From CAWJAP01 sp963834365 (GTDB lineage: Bacteria > Acidobacteriota > Vicinamibacteria > Vicinamibacterales > Vicinamibacteraceae), in the NCBI GenBank assembly GCA_963834365.1, contig CAWIBS010000036.1, forward strand, positions 186,001-250,000: a stretch of 64,000 bases of DNA. The letters run 5' to 3'. The notes beneath the pieces were generated by a model that was given only the letters and a program-made list of their open reading frames with translations, ran no database searches and had not been told where the DNA came from. Below, in pieces: positions 35,901 to 47,000 of this stretch. Position numbers and translations under genes: made by a program. Each line of letters opens with the position of its first letter. Position 1 is the stretch's first letter.

Positions 35901-38271
35901 TCAGCGCACGAACACGACCAACGAGATGATCGTCGCGACCAGGGCGAGGAGCGCGAGGATCATCGCCAGCGCCGTCCCGGGAAGCATCAACAGCCTGGCG
36001 GGAGGGCGCCTGGGGAACTCGGGCGCGAGGTTGTGCTGCATGTCTGGTTGGACACCGAATCCGCGGAATCGGCCGCTGGCTCCGGTGTCATTGGACTGGC
36101 ACGAACATCAGTTCGCCGCTGGAGTCGCCGCCAGCCGACGGCCGGGCGAGGTCTGGCAGATGCTCGTGCCACCAGCTTTCGGCGCGCTCTGAGGTCCACG
36201 GCGTGGTCAGCGTCACCTCGCCGAGCTGGCGCCACAGCTCGACCGCCGACGATGGCCGCTTCTCCGGCGCTTTCTCGAGGCAGGCGAGGACGATCTGCTC
36301 GAGACGGTCGGGAATGGGACGGCCCGCAACCTTCGATGGGGGCTGAGGAGGCGTCCGAGCATGATGGATCATGACGGTCATCGGCTCGCCTGTGAACACC
36401 GTCCGCCCCGTCAGCATCCAGTAGGCAACACAACCAAGTGAGTAAAGGTCGGAACGCTCGTCAGCGGCCGCGCCCAGGACACGCTCCGGAGGCATGTACG
36501 CCGGTGTCCCCGTCAGAGCCCCTTCTGTCGTGAGCTGGGCGGCGCCTTCGTGGAGCGATTTGACGAGTCCAAAGTCCAGGACCTTCACGACATCGAGCTC
36601 GAGGCCCAGCCGGCACAGATATGAGGTTGTGAGGCTTGATGTCGCGGTGCAGGACCCCCGCTGCGTGGGCCTCAGCCGAGAGACCGGCAGGCCTGACGCA
36701 GCACGGCCACGGCCCGCTCCGGCGGCAGCGGCCCGAAACGCTCCACCAGCGAGGCGACGTTCATGCCGGTGAGCAGCTCCATGACGAAGTAGAAGCTGCC
36801 CGTCTCGCTCACGCCGAAATCGTAGAGCCGCACCGTGTTCGGCGAGCTCAAGTGCGAAATCGTCCGAGCCTCCAGTCGGAAGCGCTCGGTGGTCGTCTCC
36901 CGGCTGACTCTCGACCAAGGAGTTCGGGCTCGATCAACTTGATCGCACATGGGCGTGCCAGCAGCTGGTGCCGGGCGCGCCACACCTCGCCCATGCCCCC
37001 CTCGCCAAGCTTCTCTATCAGGCGGTAGTGGCCAAGCGGCAGCCCCTCGTCGAGAAGAGCCGCATCAATCTCGAGCACCGGCTCCTGTGCGGAGGTCACT
37101 GCACGCTCGATCACGCTCTGCAGCTCGCGTCACGTCCCCGGGCCAGCGGTACCTGCGCAGCCGCTTCATCGAGGGCTCGGAGATTGTCTCGACGACGGCG
37201 CCAATCCGGCGCGCGTGCTGGCGGAGGAAGAAGAGCGCAATCTCGGAGACGTCGTCGGGGCGCTCTGCGAGCGATGGCACCCGCAGCTGTCTGCGTTCGA
37301 GCAGCGCCAGCAGCTTCGGGTGGAACCCGCTCGCCGCGGGCGAGCGGCGCCGAGGTGTAGGCAATGACGCGAACGTCGGGCACCGCGGGCTGGCCGCGTT
37401 CGCGCGCGGCCTGGACGCTCTCGAGAACCTCGGCCAGGCGTCGCTGCAGATCGCCGGCCAATCGATGGATTTCTTCGAGGTAGAGCGTTCCTTGAGTGGC
37501 CAGCTCCAGCAGGCTCAGGCGCGGGCCGCCACCGGCTCTGACGCCGTTAGCCGGCGGGCTCAAGATGCCGGGGTCCTGCCCTGACGCCACCATCGCGCAG
37601 TTGACGTGCATGAAGGCCTGGCGGCTGCGCGGGGAGGCATGGTGGATGGCGCGCGCGGCCGCCTCGTGCCCCGCACCGTGGGGGCCGGTCAACAGCACCA
37701 TCTCGGCGTCGGCTGCGTACCGGGCAATCGATTCCCGCAACGCCCGAACCGCGGGGCTGTCGCCGAGCAGCGGGCCTTCCACGCGGCGCCGCGCGTCCGT
37801 CAGGAGCTCCTGTGCCACGGCCAGCTCGCGCGCGAGCTGCGCATTCCTGGCCTCGAGTTGCCGCCGCAGCCGCTGCAGCGTCAGGTGCGTGTTGACTCTC
37901 GCGACCACTTCGTCGCTTTGAAAGGGCTTGGACACGAAGTCGACCGCACCCGCCTCGAGTCCGCGGACCTTGTCCTTGGTATCGTCCAGCGACGAAAGAA
38001 AGACCACCACCGCCTCGCGGGTTTCAGGGTCCTCCCTGAGGCGCCGGCACGTCTCGTACCCGTCGATCCCGGGCATCACGATGTCGAGCAGGATCAGGTG
38101 CGGGTGGACGCGGCGCGCCACATCGATGGCGCTCTCCCCGCTGCGGGTGACGAACAGCCGGTAGCCCCGGCCGTCGAGCGTGTGGCGCAGGACGTCGAGG
38201 TTCGTCACGTCATCGTCAACCAGCAGGATGCGGTCGGCGTCTTCGGCGAGTGCGGCTGGCGTCGTGTTCAT
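35901..38271 (-). CDS. Receiver-AAA+(sigma54-type, degenerate)-Ser/Thr kinase fusion with C-terminal membrane anchor, frameshifted
   Basis: One chain of about 790 residues when single-base shifts near 37350, 37127, 36920, 36681, 36621 and 36094 are read through. Order: receiver (VDDD at 18-21, phosphoacceptor D63, K115); coiled coil (about 130-165); sigma54-activator-like AAA+ with Walker A altered to GPHGAGHE, GAFTGA loop absent, Walker B-like TLYLEEI, ending RYRWPGDVRELQSVIERAV; 25-residue linker; Hanks kinase with GEGGMGEVW, CAIKL, HRDIKPHN, DFGLVK, TPAYMPPERV, all catalytic residues intact; variable tail; membrane segment (TALAMILALLALVATIISLV) and stop 35901. The AAA-kinase junction is continuous in one frame, so the fusion does not rest on a shift there. 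It starts 12 bases after the transporter stop. Confidence 0.8.
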
Positions 38272-38283
38272 GCGGGCTCTCGA

Positions 38284-40394
38284 TCACGTTTCTTCGCGAG
38301 CGGCCATCTCGAGCTGGCGGCGCAACTCGTCGAGGCTCACTGTCATCGTCGCGCCCGCTCGAATCAGCTCGGCTCGCACTTCCGTTGCCGGACGCCGGCG
38401 AGCGGGCGGCGGACCCGTCGTCGCCAGCATCGGGCGGAGCGCGGCGAACATGCGGGCCGGCAGCACGGTCTCCAGGTACTCGAGCGCGGTGCCGCGCACG
38501 TAGGCGTCTTCGGTGGTGAAGGCGCGGGCCGCGATCCGCACCGGCTCCCGCTCCAGGGCAAGGGCGAGAAGATTGAAGACGTGCTCCCTGACCGGTGCAT
38601 CTCGCCGCCGCCACTGAGCTCTCGCTCGACGAGTGCCAGAGCAGCGGGAAAGGGCTGCAGAAGTTCCGCGTGGTCGTCGGTGAGTGCCAGCAGCGCGCGC
38701 CCGCAGCGCAGCCGGATCTCGAAGTCGAACCCGTCGAGGGCGGTCAGCAGGCCGTCACGCGCGATCGGCGAGGGACAGGATTTGAGCGCAAGCGGCAACC
38801 GACGCCGCACCACGTCAGGCGTGGAGGGATCGAGCAGCACGGAAACCATTTCGCCCGCCGCTCGCGCGCCGAAACCGGCGAGCGCAGAGACGACCATGCG
38901 CACCACGTCATCTCTCGAAAGAAGCTGGACGAGGGCGCCAACGATGAGCGGGTCCCGGGGCGGGTCGCGCAGTGCGGCGCGAATGCGCAGGAGGTCTCCG
39001 GAGCGGAACTCGATGATGGCCGCGACAGCCGGATCGGCGGGCGGGGCGGGCGTCCGAACCGTGCCCGGAGACCCGAGAGCTCGCAGAACCGCTGCCCGGT
39101 CGAGGCCGGCCATGGTCCCTGCGACCGTGAAGTCGGCCATGGAATACTCTACCGCCTTCTCGAGGTCCCCGCCCTGGCGTCGGAGCCCACCTTCCAGTGC
39201 GCTCACGTATCCCCCGCGGAGTCGGCGGGCGACGAGGAACTCTCCACCGGCCGCAAGCGCGGCGGCGAGATTCACGGCCGCAAGCGGGTGCGACGGCGCA
39301 AGGCCGACCAGCAGGAGGATCAGGATTGCGCCCGCGCCCTTGCCAGCGCAATCACAGGCGACGTCGATGACCGACTTGGCCGAGCGCTTGGCCGACTCCG
39401 CGACCGGGGTGTAGAGAAGCTCGTAGCCGGCGCGGAAGGTTGAATTGCGCACGACGGTGTCAGCCCCGCGGGGAAGAATGCCGCGCCAGGGAGCGGGCAG
39501 CACGAACCCGAGCAGGCTGGCTGCTCCCACCACCGCAGGGTGGCTCGCCACCGAGCCTCCGAGGCCCAGCCGCTCGAGTGCGAGACGCCCGAGGGAGGCT
39601 TGGACGAGCATCGCCACCATGGCTGTCCCGGAGTAGAACAGTCCGAAGAAGCGCACCAGCTGAGGCCCTCGTCCGAAATAGGCGACCGCCTCCGCCTTGA
39701 GAAGATAGTCGACCAACGCCCCGAGCATTGCCGCCAGAGCGATGACGAGAGCCAGGTCCCGCAACAGTGGCTGATGGCGCAACTGGGCCCATGCCCCGGC
39801 GCGGTCCGGCACGTCCGCGACGTGGCGGCGACCGGCGGGCGCGCCCTTTCCCACGGCCAGGGCACCGGCGAGACAGACTGCACCCACGAGCGCGAGTAGC
39901 GGGAGAAGGGCGCCTTCGGGGAGCAGGGCCGCCACGCGCTCGGCGCCCACGCCACCGACCAGGCCGCCGAACGAAGCCGCTCCTGCCACACGCATCATCA
40001 GTGGCTTCGCCGAATGAGGGTCGAAGCGCTCGTTGAGCAGCGACCAGAATGCGGAGATCGCAATCCCGCCCAGCACCCCGGAGTGCAGGTAGAGGAGCAC
40101 CGCCGCTGCCCGCGGCTGCCAGCCGAGAAGCACCCACTCCACGAGGAACAATGCCGCGTTCGACGCCACGAGGGCGGGAACCACCCGCACCGGGCCGAGT
40201 CGGGCAAGCAGCCGTCCCGAGAGCTGTGATGCGGCGATCGCGAGGACAGCTGTCCCCGCCATGAAGTAGGGAAGGCTTTGGACCGGGAAAAGGGACAGGA
40301 ACAGCCCATCGCGGATGGCGTTCCCCCCCACCTGCTGGGCGATCAGCGTCGCTGCGGTCAGCGGCGCGACCACTTGGGGCTTTGAGTCGGTCAC
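38284..40394 (-). CDS. Nucleotide-translocase/MFS-like membrane protein with HEAT-repeat C-terminus, frameshifted
   Basis: About 703 residues. Residues 1-410 carry roughly twelve membrane segments (SLPYFMAGTAVLAIAASQLS, LLLYLHSGVLGGIAISAFW, LIVALAAMLGALVDYLLKAE-like), with AYFGRGPQLVRFFGLFYSGT and CDCAGKGAGAILILLLVG, as in bacterial ATP/ADP-translocase-like proteins fused to HEAT repeats. The C-terminal part has HEAT-type helices (DPLIVGALVQLLSRDDVV, GARAAGEMVSVLLDPSTP). Near 38590 the frame changes and ERE-PVRIAARAFTTEDAYV completes the repeats to the stop at 38284. The gene is directly upstream of the receiver-kinase fusion, and the pair is probably co-transcribed. Confidence 0.75.
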
Positions 40395-41085
40395 AGAGCC
40401 CTACTTGCCGACCCGAGTTCGCCGGCAACGAGGTGCGCCGTCCTCGTCAAGGCGCGCGGGCCGTGGTTCGCCCTGCGTCGGAGGTCGCGCCCGTGAAGAG
40501 ACCCAGCCCCACCAGAGGCCAGCGGCACCGTGAGCAGACGAGTAGGCGTCTGGCGACGGTCAGTCGGCGGTTCTTCGCTGGCACGGTCGCTTCAGCGTCT
40601 GGAACGAGTCATCCACCGATCAACAGCGCGATCCGATGCGTGCCCTCGGGAGGATAGCGGAATACCGGGGCGACGCGAACGAAGCCGCTGGCGCGGCGAC
40701 CGACGGGCAGAGCGCTGATTCGTAGCAGGGGTGGCTGGTCACAGGAGATGTCTGTGACCAGGCTACGGCAATGCCAAGACCCGGAACGCGGAAATCACAC
40801 GCTACCACCCTCCCGGCATCGGGCGTTCGCGCCGTTGTCGGGAATTTGATTCCCGCCCACCCGCTTCAGCAGGCGAGACGCAGAAGATCGGTTCTCATGA
40901 ACCGCCGTTCTGCCGATCGATGGTGCTTTTGCGGGAGGTCGGTCGGCACAAGGCGACCGCGTCCGCACCTCTGAGGTGCACCTGTGTCGACGCGGGTCTC
41001 CCGCTCCGAACGAACCCGTCAGCGGACTACGACGAAGGGCGCGACAGCGTGAGCTGTCGTGCCCTCGGTCGCTGTCCGTGCGGCA
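40395..41085. other. Gap of about 690 bases without a recognised gene; one stem-loop
   Basis: Several short frames exist, but none shows domain structure or codon bias. An inverted repeat, CTGGTCACAG and CTGTGACCAG with a 7-base loop, lies at 40735-40761. The gap holds the promoter of the translocase-kinase operon (minus strand) and the 3' end of the LPKTA gene. Confidence 0.5.
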
Positions 41086-41751
41086 TCAACCTCGTCGCCG
41101 GAGACGGAACGAACGAAACGTGAAGCCCACTGCCAGCGAGAGCAACCCGGCCAATCCAATCGCCGGAACAGGGCTCGCCGTCTTCGGCAGGCTCCTGGGA
41201 GCTTCCGGTGCCGGTGCCGGTGCAGCCGCTGGAGGTGGAGGCGTCGGCTCCGGGGCCCGTGGGGCCGGTCGCGGCGGTTCGGCCGCTGCCGGCGCAGGCG
41301 CGGGCGCTGGCGCCGGCGGTTTTGGAAGGACGACCGGCACCAGCTTGACCGTCTTCACGTCGAGCTCACGAAGATCGTCCGGGTCCTTGCTGGTTTCCCT
41401 CTCGAGTCGGCCGGTGATCTCCACCCAGCGGCCGACCATCGCATCGGTCACGCCGGCCTGGCCGCTCTCGTTATCGAGGTCCAGGGCATCGGCACCGGCG
41501 TCGGCCGTGCACGTTGCCTCCGGCACGCTGGTCGCGGGCCCCCGTTTCGGGCGCGCCAACGCGTACCTGTTCTTGTCTCCGCCGCGTACCGTACCGCCCT
41601 TCACCAGGCATCCCACCGCGGTAACCTGTCCGCTTTCTTCCTGCGGCAGCAGGCTCCCATCCCGTCGCTGCGCGGATGCGGGTTCGACCGCGACGACACC
41701 GACAGCGAAAACCACGATCGTTGCACTACCCAAAACATGCTGAAGAGTCAT
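41086..41751 (-). CDS. Secreted protein with LPxTA-type C-terminal sorting-like tail
   Basis: 221 residues from ATG 41751 with AGGAG upstream. Signal peptide (VLGSATIVVFAVGVVAVEPASA). The mature domain (GQVTAVGCLVKGG, DAMVGRWVEITGRLERE, ELDVKTVKLVPV) resembles an OB-like domain seen in Acidobacteria. A Pro/Ala stretch (PAPAPAPAPAAAEPP and similar) leads to SLPKTASPVPAIGLAGLLSL, a hydrophobic segment and RRRG. LPKTA, hydrophobic helix and basic end together form a sortase-like or related tripartite signal, unusual in a Gram-negative lineage. No sortase gene is in the window. Confidence 0.75.
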   Translation of the reverse strand: MTLQHVLGSATIVVFAVGVVAVEPASAQRRDGSLLPQEESGQVTAVGCLVKGGTVRGGDKNRYALARPKRGPATSVPEATCTADAGADALDLDNESGQAGVTDAMVGRWVEITGRLERETSKDPDDLRELDVKTVKLVPVVLPKPPAPAPAPAPAAAEPPRPAPRAPEPTPPPPAAAPAPAPEAPRSLPKTASPVPAIGLAGLLSLAVGFTFRSFRLRRRG

Positions 41752-42351
41752 TGGCAATCTCCTGTCGCTGTGTTCAGCAACAACCGATCCGCTCGTGAGC
41801 CGCGTAGACCATATCCCTTTCTGTCGTTCGACGCAAACCCCCGGCGCGGCGTGACTTCTGTCCCGTGCGGCCAGATGTCGTTCAATCATCAGCGTCGCGA
41901 GGATCCGACGTTTTGAGAATCGGTTGTGAGCCACTCGCACACGGTATTCCGTAGCAGACCCGGTATTTCGTGGTTCGGAGACGAGCGATTGGCGCGTCAG
42001 GGCGATGGTGGGACCGCGTCCGGCTGACGGAATGGCGTCCTCGGGGGGCCGTCGGACGATTCCACGTCTCGCGCCATCGGAAGAATGCAGGACACGAATT
42101 AACGGTCCTGGAAGCCCGATCCGGTCCTCTCCCAGGCAGATCGGCCCGCTCAACGTACGCGAATCGTGCGGCTGCATTTACAATCGTGCGCATCCCGGTA
42201 TGCGCATTGCTCAGTGAATCCGGGCACCGCTCTGACGTCGCCCCGAAACTCGCTCGCGCCGAAGGACCGATGGGACGGAGCCGCCGATCAGGTTCGGAAC
42301 GTGTGTTGAGGTGCCGGTCCGAAGCAGGCTCAGCAAGGAAGGACAACCATC
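41752..42351. other. Gap of 600 bases without a recognised gene
   Basis: Divergent promoter region between the LPKTA gene and the kinase-like gene. Reading frames on both strands look like shadows, with no consistent third-position GC bias in any one frame. No repeat array was seen. Confidence 0.5.
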
Positions 42352-43702
42352 ATGTTGTGCGCCATCGACATCTTGACGAGCGTGTTGAGGACTCCTGCAC
42401 TCAGCCATCCGCAGCGCCGCGTGAGCCTCAGATGGAAACCGGTCCACCGGTCTCCGGTTGGCCCTCTCGTCGGGCTGGCGTTGGCCATGGCCATGGCGAC
42501 ACCCGCCCTCCTGGCGGGCCAGTCGGCGAAGGCCGACGAGCCACAGGTCGCCTACGTACGCGTCAGTCCTGAACAACGGTTGAAATATTTGGGCGCAGCC
42601 CAGATCTGGGCGGATCCCGGGGAGGTGACGCCGGCCGCCCTGCGCGCCGGCCCCCCGCTTGAAGATGGATCCGGCCTCGAGGCGGCACTGGATGGACGCC
42701 CGTTCCCCTGCACGTTCAGCCAGCCGGGCAAAACGCTGGGCGGCAACACTCCGAAGTTTGTCTGTGCCACGACCACAGGCAAGACGATCCGGTTGAAGTA
42801 CACCGACGGGTCGAAGAGCGGCAACCGCGAAGTGTTTGCGGCGGTCGCGGCATCACGCCTGCTGTGGGCTCTGGGGTTCAAGTCGGACCCAATCTACCCA
42901 ATCGTGATCGATTGCAAGGACTGCCCCGACGATCCCATGTCGGGGCAGGGGTCGAGAGGGCAGCGTACGTACCTCGCGATCTATCAGCCGGAATTCACCG
43001 AGCTGGTGATGGTCGATCGCTCGAAACAGGACCAGGGGTGGCGATGGGCGGAGCTCGATCAGGCGATCAATGCACTACCGGCCGGTGAGGTCCGGTCGCG
43101 ACAACGGCAGCACTTCGATGCGCTGATGCTCGCGGCTGTCATTCTTCAGCACGGCGACCGGAAGCCCGAACAGCAGCGGCTCGCCTGCCGCGGCACCCTG
43201 AACCTCGAGGCCGGAGAGATTCGTTCGGACTGACGACGAACGCGTGTTTTTCGAGCGTGCCGGCGCCACGGCTTGCGACTCGCCGATGGTTACCGTGCAG
43301 GACCTGGGAGCGACATTCGGCGGTGCGGGGAAGAGGACCAATGCATCGACCGCGAAGATGAACCTCGAACACTGGACGGAACGGCCGGTGTTCAAGCCTG
43401 CCGAATCAGGCTCGGTGTCGGAATGCGAAGGCCGGCTCACTGTGTCAATGGCTGCGGGTGATGGGAGTCTTGGGAACCCACGCATCGGCGAAGCCGGTCG
43501 CCTGTTTCTGCTGGATCGACTGAAGCGCCTGACCGATGATCATCTGCGCGCGCTTTTCACCGCGGCTCGTGTCGAGAAGATGAACGACACCCATAGTTGG
43601 CGCGACCCCGATAGTTCGACGGCCTACACGGGTGCTGACGCATGGGTCGCGGCATTCAAGCACAAGGTACGGCAGATCGAACAGCGCACCTGCGCGCCGT
43701 AA
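42352..43702 (+). CDS. Exported kinase-like protein (PI3K/HipA/Fam20-like motif set), frameshifted
   Basis: About 450 residues. AAGGAAGG precedes ATG 42352. A signal or anchor lies at about 36-58 (GPLVGLALAMAMATPALLAG). Then comes TIRLKYTDGSKSGNREVFAA and SRLLWALGF, a Cys pair (IDCKDCPDDP), and FDALMLAAVILQHGDRKPEQ ahead of QRLACRG. One base out of frame near 43223 it continues DDERVFFERAGATACDSPMV, then VQDLGATFGG and a C-terminal helical part to the stop at 43702. The order Lys, H-x-D-x-K...Q, DLG-x-xFG recalls the lysine, catalytic loop and DFG of PI3K/HipA/Fam20-type kinases. This is inference; I know the family only as a recurrent uncharacterised acidobacterial protein. Confidence 0.65.
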
Positions 43703-43931
43703 GGACAACGACAGGGATCAGCGGCACGTCCGGTTAGACGCCGGACGGGAAGGGGTGTCGACTCCGGTCCGTCCACCATCCGTCCACCGACTCGGGCCGC
43801 ATCAGAGCTCAACGGGCTTTCGCCGACGACGTGGACGCCGGTCAGGTGGAATGCCTTGCCGCATTCAGCATGTGGCTGTCGTTGGTGGAGACCTCCTGAA
43901 AGCCGTGCTCCTCGGCGCCGCTGAACCTCGG

Positions 43932-43952
43932 CGACGCAGCCTGGCTGCGTCG
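43932..43952. promoter_or_regulatory. Strong hairpin upstream of the hybrid histidine kinase
   Basis: CGACGCAGC-CTG-GCTGCGTCG is a perfect 9-bp stem with a 3-base loop. Outer bases CTCCTC and GAGGAG could add a second stem. It is about 55 bases before the kinase ATG. No T-run follows, so an mRNA leader structure or a terminator of the preceding gene are both possible. The remainder of 43703-44005 shows no gene. Confidence 0.4.
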
Positions 43953-44005
43953 GAGGAGGGCGCGTGTCAGTCGAACGTGTCCCAGACCCGGGAAATGGAG
44001 ACACC

Positions 44006-47000
44006 ATGACCATCGGCAAACGTCTGATCACTCTGGTGGCAGTCCCGCTGGTGGCGCTGCTGGTGCTTGGTATCTTTGCCCGGATTCGACTGTCGGAGAT
44101 CGAGGACCGCACCCGATTCGTCGCCGAAACGCAGCTCGGGAGCGTTGCGGCGCTCGGAAGCATCTCTGCAGGCTTTGCCGAACTCCGGGTGAGCGTCCGC
44201 AACATCCTGCTGGCTGCCGACCAGAGCGAGCGAGCCGCGGCGCGCGCCACCTTCGACGAGAACGACCGAGCCCTTGACCACGTTACTCCAGCAATACGGT
44301 GATTCCTTCATCAGCGATGAGCGCGACCGCCAGCTTCTCAACCAGGTCCAGGAATTGGACCGACAGTACGTTCGTTGAAGCCAGGCAGGTCATGACCCTG
44401 GCCGAGGATGGACGGCACGATGAAGCGTTGACACGCTTCAGGAGCACTGCTGGACCCACAGGTGTCACCCTCACCAAAATATCCAGCGAGTGGATTCAGT
44501 ACAACAAGGAACTCGGAAGCACCGCTGCTCGAGCCGCCCTCGAGGCAATCGAGGAAACGCGGTTGCAAATCCTGGCTGTCAACCTGGCGGCTCTCGTGCT
44601 CACGGGTCTCGTCGGCTTCCTGACGTTTCGCCGCATCGTCATGCCGATTCAGGCCCTCGAACGTTTGGTCAAGACCGTTGCGGCTGGGGATTACACGCAG
44701 TCCGTTCCATTTACCGAGGCCACTGACGAAATTGGCGGCCTGGCGCGATCGATCGAGGTGCTCAAACAGGGGGCCGCGGCGATCGATGAGCAGCGCTGGG
44801 TCAAATCCAGCGCCTCCACGGTCATCGGCGAGATCCAGGGGGCGAATTCCCTGCCGGAGTTCGGCCAGCGCCTGCTCTCGGGGCTCGTGCCCCTGCTGGG
44901 CGGCGGTGTGGCAGCGCTCTACGTATTCGAGGAGGAGACGGGCCGGCTCCGAAGAACCGCCGCTTACGGTCTGGCTCCGGGGCTGGAAGCCGTCCCTGCG
45001 TTCGCCCTGGGCGAGGGACTGATCGGCCAGTGCGCTCAGGACCGCGCATCGGTCTCCCTTACCGGTCTGCCGCCAGACTATCTCCGCATCGCATCGGGCC
45101 TCGGGACCGCAACGCCGGAACGAGTCTTCGCGTCACCGCTCTTGTCCCAAGACACGTTGCTGGGCGTCGTCGAAGTGGCGACGTTTCGCTCGTTCGACTC
45201 CCGGCAGCACGCGCTCATCGGCGAATTGCTGCCGTTGGTGGCGATGAGCCTTGAAATCCTGCAGCGCAACCTGCGCACACAGGAGTTGCTCGGCCGGTCG
45301 CAGGCGCAGGCCCGTCAACTGGAGGAGCAGACCGGCCGGTTGACGGAATCAAAGGAGGAGTTGCTGGCGCAGCAGGAACAACTGCTGACACAGCAGAGCG
45401 AATTGACCGACGCAGCAGCAGCAGCTTCAGGAGACCGAGCAATTCTTTCGAAGCGTGCTCGAACTCGCTCCGGACGGCTTGATGGTGGTGGACGAGAACG
45501 GTGTGATTCGGTTGGCCAACGCGCAGTGCGAGAAGCTATTCGGCCATCCGCGTGACGAACTCATTGGCCAGTTCGTGGAAATGCTCGTGCCGCCGGACGT
45601 GCGTCCGCGACATCCGGCGCTGCGGGAGACCTTCCGTCAGGCTCCGATCGCCCGCGCGATGGGCGGGAACCGTGAGCTTCGTGGCCTTCGCAAAGACGGC
45701 TCGCAGTTTCCAATAGAGATCGGCCTGAGTCCGTTGCCCGCCCGCGGGTCCGAAGGCATGCAGGTCGCCGTGTCGATCCGCGACGTCACTGAGCGCAAAG
45801 ACCAGGAGAGAGCCCTGAAGCTCGCCAAGGCCAAAGCGGAGGAGGCCACACAGACGAAGTCCATGTTCCTCGCAAACATGAGTCACGAGATCCGCACGCC
45901 GATGAATGCGATTCTCAATATGACCGGCCTTGCGCTCGAGGCCGACCTTCCCCCCAAGCCCCACCAATTCATCAACGTCGCCCACTCGTCGGCCAAGAAC
46001 CTCCTCGGGATCCTGAACGACATCCTCGACTTTTCAAAGATCGAAGCCGACAAGCTCGAACTCGAGAGCGCGCCCTTCAACCTGCGAGACGTTCTCGAGG
46101 AAGTCACTGACACATTCCGTTCGGTCGTGATCCAGAAGCACGTCGAGCTCATCACCCATGCGCTCCCCACGGTGCCCGACCGGCTGCGTGGTGATGCCCT
46201 GCGTTTCCGTCAGGTCCTGACCAATCTGATAAGTAACGCCTTCAAGTTTACGGAAAAGGGCGAGGTGCTCGTGAAAGTCGAGACTGCTGACGCCGGCGAA
46301 GGGACACTGCCCGGCGAGGTGCTCCTGCGCATCAGCGTGTCGGACACAGGCATCGGTATTTCGCCGGAGCAGCAGGCAAGGCTCTTCCAATCTTTCACTC
46401 AGGCCGACAGCTCAACGACGCGAAAGTACGGCGGCACGGGACTCGGCCTTGTGATCAGCCGGCGGCTGGCCCGCCTGATGGGCGGCGACCTGACCGTGGA
46501 AAGTACGCAGGGCAAAGGCACGACGTTCGTCTTCACCGCGCGCCTCACCGTCGAGGCCCAGCCCGAGGCCCCCATTCGTGTCGCCCCCGCCAGCGTCGCC
46601 GAGCGGCCGGTCCTCATCGTGGAAGACACCGAGACGAGCCGCGACCTGCTCGAGACACTATTCCGGGGTTGGTCGATCTGGCCGGTGTCGGTGGCCACTG
46701 CCGAGGAGGGACTTGCGCTGCTGGAGCGTCGCAATCGCAGAGGAGGAGGCGATCCGTTCGGCCTCGTGGTGCTCGACTGGATGCTGCCTGGCATGAATGG
46801 ACTCGAGGCCGCTGAGCGAATTCGGGCGCGGGAGGAGACCCGCACGCTGCCGATCGTGCTCATCAGCGCCTATGCAGGGAAGGAAGAGGAAGCGCGCTGC
46901 GCCGCGCTCGGCGTCAACGTGTTTCTTCCGAAACCGATTACCGCCTCGTCGTTGTTTGACGCGGTCGTGGACGCGCAGGGTGCGCGCGTGCATGTGGCCC

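Noticed and set aside
37606..39414. A 602-residue plus-strand frame across the receiver and translocase genes
   Set aside because: Shadow; both minus-strand genes in this interval carry clear motifs.
40382..41123. Several 60-90 residue frames in the gap before the LPKTA gene
   Set aside because: No ribosome sites, domain similarity or consistent codon bias; best treated as noncoding.
43703..44005. Possible cyclic-di-GMP riboswitch before the hybrid kinase
   Set aside because: The hairpin is strong, but the conserved GEMM core sequences and tetraloop-receptor arrangement are not present.
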